NCBI RefSeq assembly: GCF_015832195.1 | Contig: NC_052018.1 | Location: 52,203,666 to 52,267,665, forward strand | Reading direction: 5' to 3' | Source of the DNA: Motacilla alba alba | Lineage: Eukaryota > Chordata > Aves > Passeriformes > Motacillidae | Length of the DNA stretch: 64,000 bases | Shown here: piece by piece, positions 40,301 to 52,300 of the stretch | How positions within the stretch are numbered: the stretch's first letter is position 1 | How the letters are laid out: each line of letters starts with the position of its first letter | Program-made: the position numbers and the translations under genes | Notes under the pieces: model-generated | What the model was told of the DNA's origin: nothing | What the model saw: the letters and a program-made list of their open reading frames with translations, nothing else | Databases searched by the model: none

Positions 40301-43300
40301 AGGAAAGGAATTTCCTTGCAGAAAGGATTGTTAAACATTGGGATGGGCTGCCAGGGAGGTGATGGAGTCACTAGCCCTGGAGGTGTTCAAGAAATGATTG
40401 GATGTGACAGTGCCATGGTCAGGTGACAAGGTAGTGATTGAAGGTTGGAGTTGATGATCTCAGAGGTCTTTTCCAACATGGATGTTTCTCTGAAGTCTTT
40501 CTCATTATTAATTTTCAACACTGAAATGCAGTTCCACACCCTAAGAATGTCATCGATCCCTTTGGAGATGAGAAGTATTTCCCACTACTCAGATGAGATG
40601 CAACAGCCCTGCACACCCCTGCCCCAGTTGCCCTTAATTAAGGCCACTCTTAAATTTGTCCACGATTTTTTTCACAGCTACCAACAGAGTAGTAAGTCAA
40701 AGCTGGACTGTTTCATATAAAATTAATATTGAATGGGAAGATTTCCTTATAAGCATACAAAGTATATGTAACACTTTGAGCCTTACACTGCAAAGGCTCA
40801 TAAGAAAATGTGCATCAGTTTACTAAGTATCGTATTTTGGTCTTTGAGAAAGAAATGCCTGTGATGCCATAGCTTGAAATTGAAAGATTTCAAAACACTG
40901 AGCAAAATTGTAAAGCTCTGAAATCAGCAGCTGGTTGTTTACTTCTTCCTCCTGCACACATGTGACCTTTTAACAGAGTTTTTGCAGCTTGCTTTGTGGT
41001 AAGAGTTGATGAATTTGAGTCAGTTCCAAAAATGTTCACTTTCTGGGATGTCTTAAAGTAAAATACTTTGTTCCTTTCAGAGTGGGAATAAGTATCTGTT
41101 TTGATTTTAATTGTTCGACTTGTGTCAGATTTTATGACAATGGAAATGATGTAACTTAAATAAATTGTCCAAAATATTAGGAAAATGGACCAAGCAAAAT
41201 AAATATGAATGTGGAAAACCAGGAGTGGTAAGAAAGCTGATAGCTGGAAAGAGAAAGGAACCAAAACTGCTAAGTCTAACATTCAGCATGAATAAGTTAA
41301 AATTTAAAATGCCATGTTTAAATATTCAAATCTTATCACCATCTTCAAAAGAAAAGGCTGGACACTTGAAACTTACAGGGCTTGTTACTAATTCTGAAGC
41401 ATGAGGTTGCATGAGCTTGGCTGCTAATTTAAAAAATACTTGAAGTTTCTTTTCTTAATTGAAGGAAAATAAAACCTCCTACATGGTGGGAGGCAATATG
41501 GAAACTTATGAAACTAGCACAGAAAAAGAACCTCTGTTAAGTCCTTCCTGGTAATGTGGCACTGTAAGTGGATATTGAAGAAGGAATTCAACCTTTTATT
41601 AAACTGTGTTGCTACCCCAACTCCTTATACTTATTTCTTCAGAAAAAAAGTTCTTCCTGCCTACAATGTCCAAAATGTTTCTCTCAACATACTGTTTATT
41701 TTTAAATCAAATCTATAACCTACAATTAATCAAAAGTACCACTTAGCTGGCAGTTAGTTAAAAAAATACATCTTTGGGTAGTTAAAAAAAGTACATCTTA
41801 AGCATTGTTCTTCATCAAATCTTTAGTAGGTGTTTGGGCACATAGGGATAAGCATTCTGACAGTTAACGGTTTGAAGTCGGGGGATTAGATCTAATGCTT
41901 CTCTGCCTCTCTCTCCCATCCATCCCTCCCTCCAAAACCTGTATATAAAATAACATTGAATCAGATGAGAATTCTATTTCCAAATAAAATGAGGAGTGAC
42001 AAAGAAAATAATTTGTAACATAACACACTATTTGATTTATCCATGTTCTAGGTCCACAGAGGCCGTGTATCTGGTGAAAACATACTTTATTTTTAACTTC
42101 TTTCATATTTTGGTTGAAAATTTGCAGCAGCCAAAATTGGCAAGCAGATTGAGGGAAAGTCGATATTAAATTGTGTCTAAAGTATTTAATCTCTACAGTA
42201 AAACTGAAATGAATGGAAATTAAAGGTAGAAACATAAGTAGAGGAAGTTTCTTTACTGAAGTAATATGTAAAATTACTGGTAACTTCCAAAGTGTGATAC
42301 TGATTACAGTGTAAACTGTGACCATATTTTGCAGATAGCTTCTGGAGATAATTATTTATACCTACAGATACATACACACACTGACTCTTTTTAGCTGTAC
42401 CATGGAGAAACCAAATGCATTATCTTCTCTGGGCATGCAGATGAGAAAATCAAAACACACTTGGGGATATGTGTATACAGAGGCAGATCCTCAGGCAAAT
42501 ACCAGTATTTCTGTGGGTTGGGTAAGTGATTTGGAAGAATCCTTTGTGATGTCAGTATAGCAGGTACTCTTAGATAAACTTAAACTTGATTATTTTTTTC
42601 CTGTAGTAGGATACAGCTTTTAGCACATCTAATGCAAATCAATTATATTTACCGGTCTCCAAGATGTGTTTACGTAAGATAATAAAAATCTTACACACAG
42701 TCCAAATGCTTAATTGTAAATTCATGTTGTGACTATGTGCCAGTATTGAAATATAGAAAAAATGCTACTTTTTTAAACTGTATCTTAAATTTATTTTTAC
42801 TCTTTTTTCTTAATACAACTTTTTCCAAATACACTATACACTATTTTGAGAGTGTATTTTTTCAAACAAGACTTGTCCAAAAAGTGCTGGTCTTGTTCTA
42901 AAGTAAGTTGGCTAATAAGTGCAAATTTGCTACATTATTGGATGTCATTTGCCAAAATTTATAACATTGTCTTTCCCCGGTACTGTTTTAAGGGGTTATT
43001 TTTTACAGTTTCTTGGAATGTTTGCAACAAAATGCTTTTGGTTACACAAGTGTTTTTACAGTACAGCAAACCAAGGAAATACTCCATGTTGGTGTTATCT
43101 TACCACAGTTTTCAAAAGCAGCACTATCTGCAGGAACACCACATAGCAGCTCTAGCTTAGAAGGCTTTGAACAGCAGCAGAAATTTAAGAAGTATGTTAA
43201 TGCAAATAAAGGAGCGTGCACTTCTTATCTGTTCTGATTCATATAAGCATTATCAAATAATTCAGGCCATAGTTTTTGGAAGCACTCTGCAAATTAATTC

Positions 43301-46300
43301 TCGGCCTCTGGAGGGAGGAGAGTCCTTATTTGTATACAAAGTGATAAACCTGGGCAGGTTTTCTTTGAAGGTGGAGGAGACATGGCCACTATCCTCAGAA
43401 CTCCTGGCAGTGATTTCCCTAGTAGATTTCTATGAGAGGGCGTGTAACATGCACAGGGGGTAAAATAAGGGTCTGCAATAGCCACTGTGCTTCTTCAGTT
43501 GTCCACTTAGGACTCCAAACTGGATGTGTTTGCCCTTGGTGGGTAGTTTTCACCCCTGTTGTTCTGGAAGCTGTCCTTGGGTTTCTGAATGGCTAATCTT
43601 CCTCTGTAAGGTGAGTGTACATCTTTGGTTTTGAACAGGCCGTGGGTGCAGGATGAAGCCTGTAGCTTTGACTGAATGCACGGAGGCAGAAACTGGGCTT
43701 GCAGTGTCCATGCTGCAGGGGAGCCTGCAGTCACACTGCGCTGGGCCCCGCACGGCCGCAGCTTCCCACGGCCAGCGGCATTCCTGGCCCCACGCGTTCC
43801 CTGGCTGCCTCTTGTGCGCCATGGTGCTGCCTGTGGGGCAGGAACACCCCTGATATCTGAGCCATCAGCGGTCACTTTCTCAGCCTATAGGTTTGTAATC
43901 CATCTCTGTCAGTGGATTATCTGGAGGGCGCGGAGGCATGCTCGTGTGAACCGGAGATGAAGTTGATCTGGTGAGATGTCATGTCTTAGGCTTGAAAGCA
44001 GCCTGACCAAATGATACAAAGTTCACCTGGCATTGTCAGTCTGCAAAGCATGTGATAGGAAGTTCAAGCCCTGCATCTGAGGTTTGTGGGGTTTTTTACT
44101 TTGTTTTTTCTAATCAAGTCTTTACTCACTGGAAAAGAAGGAGGTTTTGCAATAAAAAGGTAATAGGCGAGTACAGCTGGTTGTTCCAGATTCGCAGCAT
44201 TTGAAGACAGTTACATGTGCAGATGAGTATTGACTAAAATATTTTTATGGTTGGCTTTTTGAAGAAGCAAATATGAAGTGCATGTAGTTGCAGTATTTGT
44301 TTGTAAGATAAGAAATCCTTATCAACTTATTTCATGTTTTTAAGAGGACAGTATGTCTGGAGAATTTACGGCAGGAACAAGTAGATGGACAAATGATTCA
44401 TGAGTAATGCATGATTAACTGGAGCTGGGAGGCTTCTAGGAAAGCATGGGTAGAAGGATGGCAGGCAGTTTCTAAGAGGTGGATATTTTGTATATAAATG
44501 GTAGAACATAAAAGGCTATTGCTAGCATCTCCTTGAAGTTCTTACTACCAATAACAATTACCTTATTTTTGGAATGTGAATGGTTTGCATCTAGGATTTT
44601 TATAGGTTCCACGATTCTACAGAATTACAGTGAGAATGAATGATAACTTAATTGGGTTGGTAAATTAGAGAAGAGAGAGGAGAATTCAACAGTCTTGATT
44701 CAAAAAGAAAATAAAGCAACCAGTTAATTCTCATTAGTCACAAAATCTAGTTCCCTCATTTACATTTAAGAGAATCAGCAGATGAGGAAAATTACCCTTT
44801 AAATTACATGTCTCTATAATTGCTGTATGAGTTGGTCCCCTGAAAAATTAATTTTAAATAAATTTTAAAGTTAATTTGTCAAAATACTTTAAGTCAGTAT
44901 TAAAATACCTTCGTTTCAGTTGAAGTTAATCTGAGCAATTACAGTAAATAAATTGTGGCTCCAGAACTGGAGTCAACATCTTTTTTCACATGTAACCTGA
45001 GAACTAAGAATTTGATCTGACAATGTAATGTCCCTTTTAGGAAAAAAAAAAAGTGTTTATCTTCTAAAGTTGTGCTTAAGTTGATATAATATTGGGTAGA
45101 GTTCTCTTTCTGCTTTGCCTACTGTCAGTGATTAACTGTGAAAGTTTTGAAGTCAAGTGGCTTATAAAGCTCATCAGCAGTGGTGTTTTTTCAGATTCTT
45201 CTGGAAAACAAGACACCTGTAATACAGCAGAATTCCTTGGGGTAAATGGGGATGTTTGCTCAGTCAGACAAATTTTAAGTCTACCAGAATACTTGCCCAC
45301 TGGAAAGCTTTATTTTTAATAGCCCAGTTCTCTCTTTTGTGAATATTTTCCCCTCTTTTGTATAAAAGCAGGGTTTAAAAGTATAGCAAAGCAAATCCTG
45401 AGATCACTACTGAGATTGGCACAGGGATGCTGGTAGGTGTATCTGGAGCTACTGTTACCCTTGTAACCCTTTTACCACGGGTGTTGCAGATGGAAAGCAT
45501 CACTTCCTTACATGGATAGAGTACCTGTTTCAGTAGATGTTTGGGCGAGCAAGGTGAGAGCCCAGATCACCCCTGATCAACACCAAAGAACAAATGCGTA
45601 TGACCCTCTCAAGAATGTTGGATACTCCAGGAGTCATGAGCTTCTCTGGAGCTCGCTGACCTTTCAGTGTCTCTGGTGCTTGCAGAGCCACTGAGTGGTC
45701 ATGCCATGTCTTTCCCTGTACCTCCCTGCAAAATGTAGGTAACTGTAGGCGGTTTCAGGAGACATTGATTTATCTGTTGCAAGTTTCAACAGCTGAAATT
45801 CAAATTGGATGTAATGGAAAAAAGTATTCCCAGGGAGGATGGTGAAGCACAGTATAGAATGCTTAAAGAGGCTATGACATACCCATGCTTGGAAATTTTT
45901 TTAATCTAATGAGATGAGACCTGAAGCAATGTGATCTGTCTGGAGTTATCCCAGCTTGGAGTTAGGGGTTAAAATAGATGACCCCTTTGCATCACTTTCA
46001 ACCTCAATTATTAGGCTATCTACAATTCCACTGTGGAACGTGGTCTTGGAATGCAGGATGGGGAACTATTTAGCAGGCAATGGGTAGAAAGATGGCTGTA
46101 GAACTAGGGCAACCCTGTTTCATGCTGTGCTGTGGGTATCATGAAAGCTTGGTATAAGTTTTTATTCCACATATAGTTTGTGGAATTTTTTTTGTTTGTT
46201 TTTTTAGGAAGGAGAAAGCATCCATACTTCTCAAATCATGTACTGTAACAGCAGGGTCTTTCTGGTGTTTATTACAAAATGCCAAATCAATTTGTGATGG

Positions 46301-49300
46301 AAAAGGGAGTAGAGCCACAGGTGGCCTAAGAGGGAAATCCATCTGGGGAGGGGTCAAACAGAGTTCATAACTATATTCACTGTGTTGCTTTTATTTTTAA
46401 TAAATTTTGGTGCTAACATATCTACTTCAGCAATAAAACCACAATTTTAGTAAGAGCAAGAATTCTCATCTGATATGAAGAGCATTTAAACAAAAAAAGG
46501 AGGATTATGTAGGAAGTGGGAATCCGGAAACAATGGAACCCACATTTAATACTCTGAAACATGCCTCAGAAAACCATTATTGTCATAAGCCAGCTGCAGT
46601 ATTAATTAATGCAAGTACTGACTTTGCAGGAGGTTGCTTGCAGCTTCTTTCCATCTGGCACGTAAACTGCCCCGGGTAGTGCCCGCTTTCCTGTGCTTAG
46701 GAAGGGGGGAAAAATAATATTTCTTCTTTCCTTCTGCCCATACAGATCCACATCCAGAGAACGGAAGGGTGTGACCACATGACCTGTTCACAGTGTAACA
46801 CTAATTTCTGTTACCGTTGTGGGGAGAGATACCGCCAGCTCCGCTTCTTTGGAGACCACACGTCAAACCTCAGTATCTTTGGATGCAAATACCGCTACCT
46901 CCCCGAGAGACCACATTTAAGGAGATTAGTGCGAGGCTCTGTCTGTGGTGAGTGGGTTAATGCTCCTTGTGGAGAGCTGCACAATAAAGTGATGGGAGGA
47001 TAGGGCAATTATAGTTAAATTAAAACTAGTGGTTTAAAGGATTGGATGGACAACTTGGTTTTCAGAGATTGTACTCGCAGACATTACAAGTGTTGCTCAC
47101 ATGCAGAATCATGGGTAACCTTATTAGAATCGTAGAATAGTTTGTGCTGAGAAGGACCTTTAAAGGCCACCTGCAATGAGCAGGGACGTCTTCAACTAAA
47201 TCAGATTGCTCAGAGCCCTATTCAGCCTGGTCTTTGCTATTAAAGCTCCATGGTAAATATGTGTATGTTCATATTTACAGGATCACACATAGATAAGGTA
47301 TAAGATATTTTAATTTTCATCTCCTGTTTGCAAGTGTACTTGTGGTTTGCATTAATTAATAAACCAAAAAAGATTAGCAAAGCTCAAAGCCTCAGATTAC
47401 ATTTCTCATAGGATTTTCTGTTAAAAAGGTTTTCTGTTTGGAGTTTCTCTCCAAAACTCCCTCTGTCATATGATGTGATTTCTCACAAGAATGGTCATCA
47501 TCTGAATAGAGACAGAGGTACCTGAATCTGTCAGCACATTAGTAAGTGCTCACATTTTTACAATAGCTTGTTAACACTCAAGTTGACAAGAATTCAGAAA
47601 ATTCTTCATTGGTACTTAGGACCTTAAATCTCTGTCATTTCTACAGCTCTAGATTTTGAATATTGATCCTAGTACACTTTATGAATAACTACCAAAGTAC
47701 TCCAGGGATCTAACAGAATTCATACATTAAAATAAAAAATTAAAATCTTCAGAAATTTACATCTGATTTGAATTTGGGAATTGAGCTCACAGCTCTTCTT
47801 CCATTGCAGTAGATTTTGGCTGTGACTTGCATGTGTGAGCCAGTCTAGGTTTTTGTACTCTTTTCCACACGAATGTACGTGTGGGTTTTCACATTGATTT
47901 TTAAAAATGTGTTATATTGCTGTAAGATTGTACCTCCTGACCTTTTGAAGACTGTATAATCCCAGACTGTGATACAGTTAGTGGATCATGCCATTTTCAA
48001 TGCCGGAAATTGGCTAGGCTCATCTCTCTTTGTATAACAGAATTCAACAGAATCAATCTGTGGCTGTTAATTTGGCTTGTATAAAGGTCTGCCTAATGAG
48101 TTGGTCCCCAGCGGTGGTCAATTAGAAATAAGATCTCACTCCCTATTTGTTTCCAGTAATCATTGCTTTAGACACTTACTTAGTTAAGGTTTGTATCTGA
48201 ACTTGTGCTTTGTAACCCTCAGTGGATGGATCCTTTACTAGTTTTAACAGTTCTTAAATTTTGGCTTTCACAACATTCTGGTAGAAGCTCTAGGATTTCA
48301 CTATGTGTCAGGTGGAGGAAGTAATGGGTTTTTTTATTGATTCCTGATAATTTCATTGGCTAGTTTTGTTATCATGAAATTGAGTAAATAATAATAGCTT
48401 GCTGGCCTTTTCATATCATTCTTTTATGGACCTTCCATCAGATTCTGCTTATATCAAATATCATGATATTTGATTTATTTTTTTGTTTTGTTTGTGTTTT
48501 ATGTGTTGAGCTGAAGCTTACTAGTCTTAATAAGTTAAGATCAAATTTAGACCCAAAAATGTTGAATTCCCGTTAGGGATCACACCCAGGTTCAGGGAGG
48601 TCCCAGTAGCTAGAACTGAAAATATAAATATGTAAATACTTTACCAGGCAAAAGAGGAGCATTATCATCAGTAGGTGCTACTGCACAAGCCTGGGTTTTA
48701 GTTCTGTCATGAAAGTCAGCAGAAGAAGAGGCGGTAGCAGAGATGCCATTAAAAGCATAGATTCTACATTTTAGTAACGTGTACTGAGAAACAGAGGTTG
48801 GATTTCCTGTAGAAAAATGCCCCTGCTAGTTAGCTAAGTAGTGGAAATGAAAGGAATGTTATCTTGGGTGTCTGGGAGACTGAAGAGGTGTTGCCAGATA
48901 TGTGGGGGTTTTGTATGACTTTTTACTTTATTGCTATGGAGAAGAAATACTTTAATAAATGTGATTTTGTAGCCATGTGGAGCAAAGGTTTTTTGGGCTG
49001 TTTCTAAAATCTGGCTAGGTGGAGTGAGTAGAAAGATCACCACACAGCAGGCTGGCATGCTGTCATGATTTCTGTTGAGGAGCAAGTGCATACAGTCACA
49101 AACTGCTCTGCAGTAAAAATAAGGGAAAAGAATTTATGGCAGCATAATTTTAAACATACTTTTCTTCATCAACCAGCTGTTATGTAAAGGTGATAGTAAT
49201 CACAGGGAGAAGAAAACCTCAGAAGTGATCTCTGACATTTCTTTCCCTTCTTTAGCCAGCATGGTTTTTAGAGAAACTGTCCTGTGACAGTACATTGGAT

Positions 49301-52300
49301 ATATTACCCTAAAACCTCCAACTAAACCCAAAGTTACGCAAGGGAAAAATATTCCCTCATGTTTCCTGAAATACTGTGCTGTTTTGCAGAAGAATGTGGT
49401 TCTCTGTATCACAAATAAGGCAACCCTCTGAGACACTTGCAAATACAGTTGTTGTATTACCACAAATGTCTGTATCTTCATGCTGGGCCATCCAGTAGAG
49501 AAATTGTTTATGATTAATTTGAGTGCAATTGTAAAAAGGTTCTATTTCAATTGCTTTTTATGAAGATACTCTTAAAAACTAACTTTGGACAACAGCAGAC
49601 TGGCTGTCATAGCCTACTGGTGAGATGACCACATGGGCTAATGACCAAGATTTTATTCAGCTCTGTGACAGGCGTTACATTTGCTCTCTGTGCTCTCAGT
49701 CTCTGAGCAGACATAGGACAGTTTGGTGCCTGCAGCAAACAGCCTTAGTCTCAGTGACATTTCTTGGTGTGTCATGATTCCTTCTGTGATAAAGAGCCTC
49801 ATCATCTTTTGCACTATGACAATGTCTATGAAGCTGGAATTGTGTATAAAGTAGTTTTCAATTCTGACATGTAAAATTGAGCATTTTGTAATTGTTTCAT
49901 AGAATGCAGGTAAAAACCATTGGAGCAAATAGTACATTCCCACTGTTTTGCCAGTGATTGCTGCTGTTTGTGCTCTTCCTGGTGGCAACATTTGCAAGCC
50001 TTGTTCACCTTGTGTTGCTTGTTAATTTTGGTTTAGAAAGGTAGAGAAATATTAAGGATTTGTATGTAGAGATCTATAAGTAGAAAAGTATTTGTTTTGA
50101 AATTAGGTCTTTAGAAATAATGCATTGCTAACCAAAAGAGGATATGGTCTCACAATGATGGAGTCATTTTATTCTATAAAATAAATTATAAAAGATTACT
50201 GCGCAGTACTCCATAACTTCATATTCACAGGCAGAAGGAAAGACACTACTCATGCTTTATTTCAGCTCTGAGTTTGTCAAATATATGTGAACAAGTTCTT
50301 GAATTAGCTTAGGAACTGTTCTTCGTGTCTGAAAAGAAGTTATTCCAGTTGAAGGCTAGCTTAGCCCTTCCCATAGACTCTGTTTCTGCATACTTAGTCA
50401 CCAGCTCAGTGATTTAAGTTTTTAATAATTTTGGTACGAAACATCATAATTTTCTAGCACTCTAATTACATGGAACTTAATGAAGTAAGGAGTTCATACC
50501 TTAAGCCTCTAATCTTTTACAAGCTTTACTTGAAATTGTTGAAGACTCTGGTGATGTTTTAAAATGCTGTTAATTTCTTATTTTTGGACCTTTCTTGAAG
50601 TTTTCCATCACTTGACATTCATTCTTCTGTCTACACTTGAATAATGTATTTGACAAGTTCTGTGTGTATAGAACACAGCTCAGTGGAGTCCTGGGAAGGT
50701 ATGCCATTAGGATGCCTAGCAACTAGAGTAATACAAATATTTGCCAATTTTTTTTCTTCTAGGAATTAATGTTTCCCGCCCACTGCACTCCCATGAAATT
50801 TAAAAGCTATCAAAACAGAGCAAGAAAAGGACCAGTTCATTTAACTGCTGTAAATATTTCCAAAATATCTAATTTTTCCTTCAGACTGCTCAAATTAGTG
50901 TCTCAGGTTATGGAAAGGTTTACATCATTATTGAATGTAGTAATCCACTTACTGAAATCTGATATGAGTGACTTGAGGGAGGGAAGAGAGAGGTAACAAA
51001 CTCAATTTTTCTCCCATTCTAGAGGTGAGCTTTCAAACACATATCTAACTTAGAGAACTGCAGAATTTCAAGTCCCTGCTCAGACTGCTGGCATATCAGT
51101 AAAAATGCCTGCCCTCCTGCATTTTCAGACAGCTCAGTTAAGGGATGTCTTTGACCCAACTGCTCAGCCAACAGAGCCAGGGAGATTCATCCATTGAAAG
51201 TGTGCAGTGCAAGGAAGATTGCTTAGGTTCTGGTTCAGTTTCAAATTCACTTTTTCAGCAAGACCCCTGCCTTCACTGTGTGAGCTTTTACAAATCAGGA
51301 ACTCATCAGAAAGTAAAGAACATGAACATGCTTTATTTGTTCTTGGTCTTATGCTCTAGCAAGTATGCTGCTCAACATCACTGCCCTACTCATGTGAGAG
51401 CCACAACATATCCTTATAAATGTAGATCCAAAATAGACTTGGCTGTGGTTTGACTTAGACCTAAATCACAGCTGTACATGAGCACTTCACTGTAACCTTT
51501 TAAAGCAAGCAGAAATATATTTAAAGGTGATGGTCTCATCACCTTGAGCTAACCTAAACTTTCCAAGATGCTAGTTTGCTTGGCATCTCTCCAGGCTGGT
51601 TGCTGTGCAGTAGGATTCCAGAGAAGCCAAATTATAGTAGCTTTATAGCTATCACGTTCCTGTCGATGCTTGAGGGACTTCAGAATGGAAACAGAAATAA
51701 ATGCAAGCTGTTAACGTATGAAATAAGCTGTGCTCAGAGAGTTGTGGTGGGTGAAGAGGGCAAAGAGAAATGTGTATAGGGAACTGTCTGCATGGTGATA
51801 GTTCCTGGCTGAATTTGTAGGATGAAATTACAAATAGGAATCCTATTTTTAGAGGTAAAAAATATTATTTTTAAAATAATAGATTAAAATATTTTCTGAT
51901 ATTGAAATATTTATCAATTGTTGGAAAGGAAAAACTAAAACCTTCTTTGAACTATTTAATAAATTTTGCATTTCAGCTGGAAAACTACTCATTACACCCC
52001 TAATATTGGTTCTGGGACTGGCACTGGGAGCCGTAGCTGTTGTAATAGGTAAGAGTTACATATGTAAATGAAACTAATCCTGATTATGCAGTGACTTTCT
52101 CTATATGACATCTCAAAGACATGGAGGCAAAGTACAGATTTCACAGTTGCTGTTTTAGTATTAAGCACATTACTTTTTTCTAAAAAAAAAAGATATTTTA
52201 AAATTTATACTTACTAGCTTTATTTTTATTCCCATTTATTTCACTTTCCAAATAAATGTCTTTAACTGCTGTAGATAAACTAGCAAAAAGTTCAGAGTAA

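Larger units (their letters stand above)
39490..46745 (+). other. RNF217: RNF217 intron 3 (about 7.3 kb)
   Basis: This phase 0 intron runs from gtgagc to atacag. It contains a sense-oriented CR1 (39988-40490), a CR1 3'-end fragment (45955-46012), a near-tandem 20-bp duplication (41755-41799) and an isolated CpG-rich patch (43685-43960). No nested gene is seen. Confidence 0.9.
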
